Positions 37,080-44,411 of a stretch of DNA of 64,000 bases are shown here, piece after piece; the stretch's first letter is position 1; each line of letters opens with the position of its first letter. The DNA comes from Burkholderiales bacterium (GTDB lineage Bacteria; Pseudomonadota; Gammaproteobacteria; Burkholderiales; Burkholderiaceae_E). The notes beneath the pieces are model-generated. The model ran no database searches and was not told the origin of the DNA. It saw nothing but the letters and a program-made list of their open reading frames with translations. The stretch spans positions 1 through 64,000 of the forward strand of contig JAIYCW010000064.1 of assembly GCA_027487815.1 (NCBI GenBank), read 5' to 3'. The translations under genes and the position numbers were made by a program.

Positions 37080-37601
37080 CTACTTGGGGAGGTTTTCAAA
37101 TACGCCAAGCGCGCGGTTTTTGCGCACATCATTCCAGGGGCGGATGACGGCGTTCATCGCGACATACACTCCTGGCTCCAGGGTTTGCGCGGCGGCCATC
37201 GCAAAGCCAAGGTTAAAGAAAGCATCGGAGTTGTTGACGCTGGCGGGGACCATGGCGCCGGTGAGTACGACAGTTTTTTGCAGGCCAGCCTGGCCGAGCA
37301 CTTGTGCGGTTTCGGGCATGGTGTCGGTGCCGTGGACGATGACGATCGCGGATTCGGAAGCGTCGCGGCAGGCGTGTAGCACCTGTTGGCGATGGCTGTC
37401 TTGCATATCGAGGCTATCGATCTGCATCAGGGTTTGGCAGGTGATCTTTCCGGTGGTGCGGGCTTGCGCGATAAGTGTGGGCACACTTGACGCTGGCGGG
37501 TCGGTGAATCCGAGGCTGCCGGTGAGCGGGTTGTAAGCTTTGTCGAAGGTGCCGCCGGTGGCGATGATGCGCAGCGCGGGTGCAGGGTTTGGGGTGGTCA
37601 T
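37080..37601 (-). CDS. Asparaginase N-terminal-domain protein (single-domain)
   Basis: Protein of 173 residues corresponding only to the N-terminal domain of L-asparaginase. ATGGTFDK carries the first catalytic Thr, VHGTDTMPET the Thr-Asp pair, and VVLTGAMVPA the following strand. Type I and II asparaginases are about 330 residues, so the C-terminal domain is absent. The stop is followed by a convergent gene and no C-terminal sequence was found beyond it. The start overlaps the end of the next upstream gene by 4 bases. Single-domain relatives are annotated in proteobacteria; their activity is uncertain. Confidence 0.82.
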   Translation of the reverse strand: MTTPNPAPALRIIATGGTFDKAYNPLTGSLGFTDPPASSVPTLIAQARTTGKITCQTLMQIDSLDMQDSHRQQVLHACRDASESAIVIVHGTDTMPETAQVLGQAGLQKTVVLTGAMVPASVNNSDAFFNLGFAMAAAQTLEPGVYVAMNAVIRPWNDVRKNRALGVFENLPK

Positions 37602-38200
37602 GGGGCGATCCATTGAGCTTGCAGAACAGAATCGGGGTAACTGAACAAGGCGCGACGATGCACCGGGCGGGCAAGTTCGAGCCATTCGAGGGTTTGCACT
37701 TGCAGGGTGATCACGACGAAGTTCGCGAGGCCTTGCTCTGAGGTTAAGGCGGGGGTAAGCGCTTGCTCTGGTGATTCGAGAGGTGAGCCGGGCATGACAG
37801 ACGAGCAATACAGCGTTTGGCCTGCTTCGCCGAGGGTTTGCCAGCGCTGCCTGGCCAAGTCATCGAGGTGATGTAGCTGGGTGAGCGCCTGCACCCGGAT
37901 CTGGGCTCGACTGCGGGGCCGATAGAATAGAAGGCTCGCCTGCGGCTGATGCTCAAGCTCGCGCATTTTGAGGCTGCGGTGGTCGGTGTGGATTTCGAGC
38001 CCGCGTTCACCGGGGCGTGCAGCTCGCAGCACGACGATGCGGGATTGCGGGCGATGTTGCGCATCTATGGTAGTCAAACCGGGCCAATGCAGATCGTCTT
38101 TGGCGTCGGCTGCTCCGCGGCCCAACATGCGCCAGATTTCGGCGTGAAGCTCGGTGAGGTCGGCAGAAAATGAAGAAGGTGGTTGGGGCATGACTGGCAT
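37598..38200 (-). CDS. Pyridoxamine 5'-phosphate oxidase family (FMN-binding) protein
   Basis: Protein of 200 residues of the PNPOx split-barrel fold. PGLTTIDAQHRPQSRIVVLR and LEIHTDHRSLKMRELEHQPQ, with the FMN-phosphate-binding residues of the family, precede ASLLFYRPRSRAQIRVQA. The C terminus (ANFVVITLQVQTLEWLEL) matches the Alr4036-like FMN-binding group rather than PdxH. Start at the ATG at 38200 or 38191. The divergent patatin gene begins only 8 bases away. It overlaps the asparaginase-domain gene by 4 bases. Confidence 0.8.
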   Translation of the reverse strand: MPVMPQPPSSFSADLTELHAEIWRMLGRGAADAKDDLHWPGLTTIDAQHRPQSRIVVLRAARPGERGLEIHTDHRSLKMRELEHQPQASLLFYRPRSRAQIRVQALTQLHHLDDLARQRWQTLGEAGQTLYCSSVMPGSPLESPEQALTPALTSEQGLANFVVITLQVQTLEWLELARPVHRRALFSYPDSVLQAQWIAP

Positions 38201-38208
38201 TGTGAAGC

Positions 38209-39090
38209 ATGTTTGAGCAGGTGGTGTTTGCCGGCGGTGGGCATCGCTGCTGGTGGCAGGCGGGATTCTGGGATCTTGTGGCTCCCGCGATTGAGTTGAA
38301 GCCACGCGTGATCGCCGGCGTGTCGGCAGGTGCTGCCACTGCGTGTTTGCTATACGCGAACCAGTCGCGCGAGGCTTTGCGCTACTACCGCGACACCTTG
38401 CCGAAGGCCGGGCGCAATGCTTATTGGGGCCATCTGGTGCAACCCGGCAAGAAAGTGTTTCCTCACTCAGCGATTTATCGCACGGCACTGAAGCATCTTT
38501 TGGGCGGCGAGCACTATAAGCAGCTGATGTGGACGGCGCCTGAGATTCGCGTGCAGTTTGCTCGCTTGCCGCGCTGGCTCGGGCCACGCAGTGCAGTGGC
38601 GCTCGGCATGTCGGCCTATAACCTGGAGAAGCATATGTTTCGGCCGCTGCATCCGCGCTGGGGCAAGGCGATCGGGTTTCGCAGCGAAGTAGTGCGGGTG
38701 CAGGATTGCGTGGATGAAGACGATCTGATCAGCCTGATCATTGCTTCAAGCTGCACTCCGCCGTTTACTCCGATTGAGTATCGCAACGGCCGGCCCACGC
38801 TGGATGGAGGCCTGGTCGACAATATTCCGGTGGATGCGGTGGATGAACATGGCGGCCATGTGCTGGTGCTGACCACGCGGCAATACCCCAAACATGCGCC
38901 GGTGTTTATGCGCGATGGGCGGGTGTATGTGCAGCCTTCGGAAAAACCGCCGACCTCAAGCTGGGATTATTCATCGCCGCGCGGGTATGAACTGACCTAT
39001 GAGCTGGGTCTGCGCGATGGCGAAGCGTTTTTGGCGCGGTTTCGAGATGGGGAACTGGAGCGGCTGGGGTCAATGGGCGCTGCGGGATAG
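38209..39090 (+). CDS. Patatin-like phospholipase
   Basis: Protein of 293 residues, a Ser-Asp dyad lipid acyl hydrolase. The oxyanion loop is AGGGHRCWWQAG, slightly altered from GGGxRG. The nucleophile elbow is GVSAG (Ser 45) and the catalytic Asp lies in LDGGLVDNIPVDA. No signal peptide. The start at 38209 gives the usual short strand before the glycine loop. A bidirectional terminator follows at 39094. Substrate unknown. Confidence 0.88.
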   Translation: MFEQVVFAGGGHRCWWQAGFWDLVAPAIELKPRVIAGVSAGAATACLLYANQSREALRYYRDTLPKAGRNAYWGHLVQPGKKVFPHSAIYRTALKHLLGGEHYKQLMWTAPEIRVQFARLPRWLGPRSAVALGMSAYNLEKHMFRPLHPRWGKAIGFRSEVVRVQDCVDEDDLISLIIASSCTPPFTPIEYRNGRPTLDGGLVDNIPVDAVDEHGGHVLVLTTRQYPKHAPVFMRDGRVYVQPSEKPPTSSWDYSSPRGYELTYELGLRDGEAFLARFRDGELERLGSMGAAG

Positions 39091-39093
39091 AAA

Positions 39094-39124
39094 AGAAAAA
39101 GCCCGCCGGGTGGCGGGCCTTTCT
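39094..39124. terminator. Bidirectional Rho-independent terminator
   Basis: A 7-base stem GCCCGCC/GGCGGGC (39101-39107 and 39112-39118) with loop GGGT is flanked by an A-run on the left and TTTCTT on the right. It serves the convergent patatin gene and the sorting-signal protein gene. Confidence 0.8.
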
Positions 39125-39143
39125 TGAAGCCAGGGGCTATTGT

Positions 39144-39920
39144 TTAGACAGCGCGCTTACGCGAGACGCCGAAGCCTGCCAAGCCAGCGATGGCCAGGAG
39201 TGCCAAGGTGCCGGGCAGGGGAACGCCAGTGATGCTACCTACACGGAAGATGTCATCTTCAACGGCGCCAGCATCATTAGGATCCGCAGCAATGATCAAA
39301 TAAGAGTACTGGGTGTCGTTGGAGTCGATCAGGTCCCGCGGCAGAGCCAGCGGGGCGGACGGGTAGGATGTTTTTGGACCGATCACAAGCGAGGGAAACA
39401 ATTGCCCCACTGGAGAAATCGCGTCATTAAACTCGTATGTCACCGCATCTGAATCAGCAAACGCCAGCGGATTTGGTGGGTTCTCAGTCGGTTTGAGCGT
39501 GATCTTTGTGGTGTTTACTTTGCGGCTAAAGCTAAACAACAGGAATTCATCAAAACCGAGGTTGTCAGCGGCGCCTGCGCCAACGACGGAGCCACAAGAG
39601 CTGATGGCATTTTCTGCCCGATTACAAACACCCAAGCCATTTGCGTTGCGAGTTACCGCAGCGGTTGTAATTGAGTAAGGCGCGCCAGCGTTGAACAGAC
39701 CCGATGTGCCTTGTGTCATGCCAAAGGCTGTGACGGTCACCGTGGTGATGCCATCGCTGCCGAGCAATGAGTAGGAGTTCCCAAAACTGCCGGAGCTTGA
39801 GCCTCCCGAGAATGTGCCAAGAGTTGAGAAGTCAAAGGTGACTACTTCGGCGCGCGAAGTGGCTGGTAGAGTGGCTAGGCACGCAAGAAAACCTGCGGCG
39901 ACAACCTTTTTGAATGACAT
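39144..39920 (-). CDS. Exosortase-substrate (VPLPGT/PEP-CTERM-type) secreted protein 1
   Basis: Protein of 258 residues: signal peptide (AAGFLACLATLPATSRA), an extracellular Ser/Gly/Thr-rich domain, and a 26-residue C-terminal sorting tail (233-258) of VPLPGT, a hydrophobic helix and a basic SRKRAV end. The core has GLGVCN, two more cysteines, and ADNLGFDEFLLFSF, shared with the paralogue at 40197-40952. Start at the ATG at 39920. An upstream in-frame ATG would spoil the signal. It is probably processed by the exosortase at 53707-54198. Function unknown. Confidence 0.85.
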   Translation of the reverse strand: MSFKKVVAAGFLACLATLPATSRAEVVTFDFSTLGTFSGGSSSGSFGNSYSLLGSDGITTVTVTAFGMTQGTSGLFNAGAPYSITTAAVTRNANGLGVCNRAENAISSCGSVVGAGAADNLGFDEFLLFSFSRKVNTTKITLKPTENPPNPLAFADSDAVTYEFNDAISPVGQLFPSLVIGPKTSYPSAPLALPRDLIDSNDTQYSYLIIAADPNDAGAVEDDIFRVGSITGVPLPGTLALLAIAGLAGFGVSRKRAV

Positions 39921-40116
39921 GATGATTCCTAGTTGGATGTTCTGAGTGCTTAACCCAAGCAATAGCTGTGCCAGAAAATGGATGTGATAAAAGTCACAAT
40001 TAAATCAATAGTTTGGGCGACACGGAAGAACGTATGCGGCATGTAAACATGTCACGGCGTCAAATTTCTCGACACTTTGTCACACTTTTGCAACGCTGCA
40101 TGGAGCTTACGGAGAT

Positions 40117-40143
40117 AAAAAAGCCCGCTTGAAGCGGGCTTTT
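40117..40143 (-). terminator. Rho-independent terminator behind sorting-signal protein 2
   Basis: The stem AAGCCCGC (40121-40128) and GCGGGCTT (40134-40141) has loop TTGAA and a T-run on the minus strand. It ends the gene at 40197-40952, and its flanks would also function in the other direction. Confidence 0.8.
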
Positions 40144-40196
40144 AAGAGTGCGCGGGTAGTACCGGGTGGTCGATTGGAGTCCGAGCTGAGATGGGG

Positions 40197-40952
40197 TTAT
40201 GCGGCTTTGCGTTTGCGAGCCGCCATGCCGGCCAAACCTGCGATGCCGATCAAGGCCAGAGTGCCGGGAAGGGGCACATTGGCGCTCATTGAGCGGACGC
40301 GAAATTCGTCGTTGCCTTCGCCGGATTGGCCACCAAAGAGAATGCCGGCATATTGCGCTGAGCCTTCGTCGTCAACGGTCACTGTGCGGGGCAAGCCAGA
40401 GCCCTGATCATTCAAGGGGTTGCCAAAGTTCGTGTTGAGTTGGGCCAATGTAAGGTTAGTGATGCTCGCGGGGGTAAGGTTGCCGGCCCAATAGGACACA
40501 TCCGAGTCGAACACTTGATTAAGCATGGGTGACAGGATCGACAGCAAGCCGAAGGTGTCGACATTTCCAGGAAGCGCTGCGCCGCTTGAGCTGCGGAAAG
40601 AGAACAGGAGGAACTCGTCCTTGGCGACGTTGTCTGCGCCGGGGTTGAGGCAAACCATCAGGATTTCCTCAGGGTTGCAGACGCCCAGGCCACGATCGCT
40701 CAAGGTGACCGCGGCTTGTTGCAGGCGATTGCTGTTGCCGTTGGTGAAGCTCCAGCCTGTCACTGAAACCTGAATGCCGGGGAGATCGCTGTTGAACACG
40801 ACCGCGCCGATATTGGTATTGAACTGGCTAGTCGTGCCGCTCGCGATATTGGCGCTGTCGAACAGGAAGTTGGCCGGAGCCGCAAAAGAAGCAGCGGGAA
40901 GGGTTAGCGCGGCAGTAAGCGCTAGCTTGGCAAAGGATGTGTTGATTTTCAT
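40197..40952 (-). CDS. Exosortase-substrate (VPLPGT/PEP-CTERM-type) secreted protein 2
   Basis: Protein of 251 residues, a paralogue of the upstream-located protein at 39144-39920. Signal peptide ALTAALTLPAASFA, then a Ser/Thr/Asn-rich core with GLGVCN and ADNVAKDEFLLFSF, and the sorting tail at 226-251 (VPLPGT, hydrophobic helix, RKRKAA). The two share signal, core motif and tail but differ in length and loops, suggesting an old tandem duplication. A terminator separates them, so each has its own promoter. Surface function unknown. Confidence 0.85.
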   Translation of the reverse strand: MKINTSFAKLALTAALTLPAASFAAPANFLFDSANIASGTTSQFNTNIGAVVFNSDLPGIQVSVTGWSFTNGNSNRLQQAAVTLSDRGLGVCNPEEILMVCLNPGADNVAKDEFLLFSFRSSSGAALPGNVDTFGLLSILSPMLNQVFDSDVSYWAGNLTPASITNLTLAQLNTNFGNPLNDQGSGLPRTVTVDDEGSAQYAGILFGGQSGEGNDEFRVRSMSANVPLPGTLALIGIAGLAGMAARKRKAA

Positions 40953-41156
40953 GGTGGCTCCTAGTTGAGTGTGAGTTCACCATATGCACTAACTGTGCCA
41001 TGTTGTGACGACGTGCCCTTAATGCTTATAAATCAACGAGTTGTGAATTTTCCGACTCGGAACGGGATGATTGAGGCTGAAGATTTGTTAAATCAGGCGA
41101 AGCCAATTTCGTCACGAAGGCGACTCGCACCGTGGATTTATTCACATACCGGTGGT

Positions 41157-42413
41157 TTAGGCGGCTTCGTCGGGGATAGCTTGGGCCATAAGCGCCTGCC
41201 AATCAGGCGGTGTCGTGGGCCAAAGGGTGGCGTCGCGATGCTGCAGCTGCCTCAAGATCTGGGTCAGGTGCCAGGTGGGAGGAGTCCCGAGGGCGGCGGG
41301 GGTCTCACGCCACAGTCGCCGAATGATGTTGTCAGGTACGGCGAATCGCTGAGCTAGCGCTTCAATGATGGCGCGATCCTGTCCGGCGTCGATGGCTCGG
41401 CGCAAGGTGTCGCTCCAGCGCAGGCTGTGACTTGTGTTTTGGCGTGCGGCGAGCGACTTGATGTCATAGGTGGGGATCTGATGAAAGTCAGTGCTTGCTT
41501 CGGCTTGGTTAAGCTGTTCATCAAGATCCAGCCCGTGGTGCTCGGCCTGGGGAGCGTTCAGCATCGCTTCGAGCGGCACGAGCGCTTCGGCGAAGTAGGT
41601 GGCGAGGAAGGGCAGACGGGCCAGGCAATGTTGGCGGGCCATGGCATGACGCGGGCTCATTAGAAGCCAGTTGTAGCAGCCAAGGTGAGCGCCTACTTGC
41701 GCTTTGGCGAGCTTGAGCACGATCGTTCGATCGAGGCAGGCTTCAATCATTGCCGCAATTCGCTGTTCGATAGTGCGTTCGCGCAGGTCCATCGCGCGCA
41801 GCACTTTGCCATAGAGCTCGATATCGATCAGATCCAGCCGCAGGGCTTCACGCAACTTGGCGAGATAGTCCGGCAGGCGCTGGTCGCGGTTAAAGAGTGA
41901 GCTGGGGGCTTCCGGCTCCAGGCGCGAATCGACGACCAGATGCCGGCCCCAATCATCGCGGCGGGCGTCCAGCACGGTGAGCAAATCACTTGCGAGCGCT
42001 TCAAACAGCACGTCTAGCGCGCCATCGATCTGGGCATGGTCTGCAGGTGGGCGATCACTTCGCGTTTGGTCCTGACCCAATGCGCTCACCAGCAGTTTGA
42101 GGGCGCGGTCGGAGAGCAAGGCGCGAAAGTCATACACATGATGCTCGGCATCCACGCCGACAAAGCGCATATTCAGGCCCCAGGCGCGGGCAAGCTGTGA
42201 AAAGATCGGATTGCCGATGAGCGAGAGCCGTGAACCCAGTGGAAGTAACAGTACAAAAAGCTTCCAGTCGCGCGAGGGGTTGCGCCATACCAGCGCACGT
42301 GGGCTATGCCGATAGACTTGGGAGAGGTGGGCTAGCTCAGGGCCGACGGTGCCAGCATCCAGGAGCTCGTTGTCGATGGGGTAATGATCAACCCGGAGCG
42401 TTTCGAAATCCAT
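41157..42413 (-). CDS. Unrecognised 418-residue cytoplasmic protein
   Basis: No family was recognised. No signal peptide or membrane segment. The N terminus is alpha/beta (PRALVWRNPSRDWKLFVLLL) and the rest largely helical (IEQRIAAMIEACLDRTIVL, LPFLATYFAEALVPLEAML). Trp and His are frequent near the C terminus (TPPTWHLTQILRQLQHRDAT). GC and codon use look like the neighbouring genes, so it does not look recently acquired. A small membrane-protein gene follows upstream at 42450 on the same strand. Confidence 0.7.
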   Translation of the reverse strand: MDFETLRVDHYPIDNELLDAGTVGPELAHLSQVYRHSPRALVWRNPSRDWKLFVLLLPLGSRLSLIGNPIFSQLARAWGLNMRFVGVDAEHHVYDFRALLSDRALKLLVSALGQDQTRSDRPPADHAQIDGALDVLFEALASDLLTVLDARRDDWGRHLVVDSRLEPEAPSSLFNRDQRLPDYLAKLREALRLDLIDIELYGKVLRAMDLRERTIEQRIAAMIEACLDRTIVLKLAKAQVGAHLGCYNWLLMSPRHAMARQHCLARLPFLATYFAEALVPLEAMLNAPQAEHHGLDLDEQLNQAEASTDFHQIPTYDIKSLAARQNTSHSLRWSDTLRRAIDAGQDRAIIEALAQRFAVPDNIIRRLWRETPAALGTPPTWHLTQILRQLQHRDATLWPTTPPDWQALMAQAIPDEAA

Positions 42414-42449
42414 GAAATGAGCTCTACGGGGGGGCCGAGAGCCGCAGGC

Positions 42450-42626
42450 TTAGTCGGCTTGGCGCGCGGCAACCAGGAGGCCACCACCAAAAATCAACAG
42501 GCATGCGGCCATCAGGGTGCGGCCGACCGAGCCTCGCATGAGCGCTTCCAGGCCAAACAGGCAGCCTGCGGTGAGCAGCACCTTGGCGGTGGTGGCGGTG
42601 CGTTGGCTTGGAGAAACGGTGCCCAT
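42450..42626 (-). CDS. Small membrane protein, 58 residues
   Basis: Short gene read from the minus strand: MGTVSPSQRTATTAKVLLTA, then GCLFGLEALMRGSVG and LMAACLLIFGGGLLVAARQA, then D. Two hydrophobic segments are separated by an MRGSVGRT turn. A weak AGGTAGAG ribosome site precedes the ATG. It lies 13 bases downstream of the MOSC gene and 36 bases upstream of the unknown 418-residue gene on the same strand. Not recognised as a family. Confidence 0.6.
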   Translation of the reverse strand: MGTVSPSQRTATTAKVLLTAGCLFGLEALMRGSVGRTLMAACLLIFGGGLLVAARQAD

Positions 42627-42639
42627 AGTTAACTCTACC

Positions 42640-43311
42640 TCAGAATAAATTCCCTTGCGAGCCGCTCTGGTGTGTGCGGTGCATGTCGTTAATAGTAACG
42701 ATGCGGCTGCCCGCTTCTATAGTGATGGCATCCCCGGCGGCCACTTTGCCCGGCTGAATGACCATCGCATACCAGCCAGTGAAGCCGCTTTGGTTCATCA
42801 ATTTGCTGGCGTGGGCCGAGCCCATCAGCAGGTTTAACTTGAAACACGGCGAGCGTTGTTTTGTCACCCGCAGGATCACCGACCCCATCCGAAGAATATC
42901 GCCGACATAGACCGAGCGCTCATTGAACCCCCGGATCGTGAGGTTTTCGCCCAATGCGCCGCCCGGGGCAAGCGGCGTTGTTTGGAAGGCTTGGGCGCGG
43001 AAGGTGGCCCAGAAGTTGTAGTACTCGGCGGGATAAAGGTAGACCGCTTTTTGCATGCCGCCATGCACCCGCCGATCAGCTTGCTCATCGCCTGCGACGC
43101 CGTCATCGGTGATGTCAATCGCTTGCGGGTCGGACAGCGAACTGAGGATGGTTTTGCGAATGGCACTGCGCACGCCTGCAGCGGTGAGCTCGGCCACGCG
43201 GCCGGCGCTGATCGCCATCACCTGCGCGGGAAGCCCGGGCAACACACTCGCTGGATCGAATGGCGGATCGGGCCACGTGTCCACCAACCGGGGCTCGGCA
43301 GGCGGCTGCAT
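42640..43311 (-). CDS. MOSC-domain protein (YiiM-like)
   Basis: Protein of 223 residues of the molybdenum-cofactor-sulfurase C-terminal (MOSC) fold. DDGVAGDEQADRRVHGGMQK precedes a long PLAPGGALGENLTI, which is the YiiM/MOSC core. The conserved cysteine sits in RVTKQRSPCFKLN. YiiM-type proteins reduce N-hydroxylated base analogues, but the enzyme partners are not in this window. Its start meets the stop of the M14-like peptidase gene (overlap of 1 base), suggesting an operon. Confidence 0.88.
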   Translation of the reverse strand: MQPPAEPRLVDTWPDPPFDPASVLPGLPAQVMAISAGRVAELTAAGVRSAIRKTILSSLSDPQAIDITDDGVAGDEQADRRVHGGMQKAVYLYPAEYYNFWATFRAQAFQTTPLAPGGALGENLTIRGFNERSVYVGDILRMGSVILRVTKQRSPCFKLNLLMGSAHASKLMNQSGFTGWYAMVIQPGKVAAGDAITIEAGSRIVTINDMHRTHQSGSQGNLF

Positions 43312-44411
43312 TATTGCAGGAGCGAATCGATGGCCTGGCGGGCATATCCCATGCCGGTGCCAAGCACTTTGGTTTGCCAGTCCGGGTTGCCCGGGCTGAA
43401 GGTTTCGCGCATGCGGGCGACCAGCTGCTGACCCAGGGGGCTTGCGCGATCACCATGATGGGCCAGCCAATTATCCAGACGCAGGGTTTGCAGGACATGC
43501 TCGACCGGGTAGGTGCCGAACTCTGGAAATGCAAAGGCGAAGTCGCACTCGGGCGGCAAGGCGCGGGCGAGCCCAAGATCCATCACACCGGTTAAGGGAG
43601 CCGAGAGGGATTCGCCGCTGGTGGCCGATTTCACCTGACCGGGCCATAGCCGATTGGCCAGAGCATAAGGGCGCGAGTCTGGGGTAAAGCCGGTAATCAG
43701 TTCGCACTCGCCTGCCACGCCCAGACCGGTGTGATAGTCGAGCCAGGCGAGCTGGCGGGTGGCCGACAAATGCTCGCGGGTGAGTGCCATGAGATGGCGC
43801 ACCGAGGCTTGCTGGGCCTGGCCGCCGAATTGCACGCCTTGCGGATATTTGTATTGCCCTTCCGACAAGGCCGCTTGAAATGCACGCGCTCCATGCTCGG
43901 CCACAAACTGATCCATATGCGCCTTGCGTGCGAGCTCACGGGTCTCGTCGAGATCGGGCGGATTGATCGCTTCAAGCAAGGCTTCGTAGCCAGGATTGCA
44001 CTTTTGCGGATCAAAACTCTCGCCAAAGTTGCGATTGAGATCGACATTGTTTTCATTCACCCGCCGCGACCAGGCATAGCCATAAGGATTATTGCCATGC
44101 TGCAAGATGATGGCCGCATCCTTGGGCAGGGCGAGGGTGGGCAACACACTTTGCGCCACCGCGAGTTGCACCGCACTGCCGACGGGGCCTTCAGCGCCAT
44201 GGGTGCCGCTCGAGAGCACGACCGCGCGGCGCGGCTCGCGTGCACCGATCATGATCCAGTCGAGCGCGAGGGTTTCGCCGCTCGGCCCTTTGACAGCAAT
44301 CGCGCGGCTATCGATCAACACCGAATGGCGCGCGGTGAGCATATGCACGGCGTCGAGCAGGCGCATGCGGGCTTCATGATAGGAAGCGCTAAACATTGAG
44401 GGAGCATTCAT
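43311..44411 (-). CDS. DUF2817 (M14-like) zinc carboxypeptidase-family protein
   Basis: Protein of 366 residues of the M14 superfamily. Zinc ligands are suggested by SSGTHGAEGPVGSAVQ (His, Glu) and LDYHTGLG (His), with NNVDLNRNFGESF holding the substrate-binding Asn-Arg. The late Glu in FAFPEFGTYP is a candidate general base. DUF2817 proteins are distant carboxypeptidases. No signal peptide is present. It overlaps the Kef-type antiporter gene by 4 bases and the MOSC gene by 1. Confidence 0.85.
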   Translation of the reverse strand: MNAPSMFSASYHEARMRLLDAVHMLTARHSVLIDSRAIAVKGPSGETLALDWIMIGAREPRRAVVLSSGTHGAEGPVGSAVQLAVAQSVLPTLALPKDAAIILQHGNNPYGYAWSRRVNENNVDLNRNFGESFDPQKCNPGYEALLEAINPPDLDETRELARKAHMDQFVAEHGARAFQAALSEGQYKYPQGVQFGGQAQQASVRHLMALTREHLSATRQLAWLDYHTGLGVAGECELITGFTPDSRPYALANRLWPGQVKSATSGESLSAPLTGVMDLGLARALPPECDFAFAFPEFGTYPVEHVLQTLRLDNWLAHHGDRASPLGQQLVARMRETFSPGNPDWQTKVLGTGMGYARQAIDSLLQ

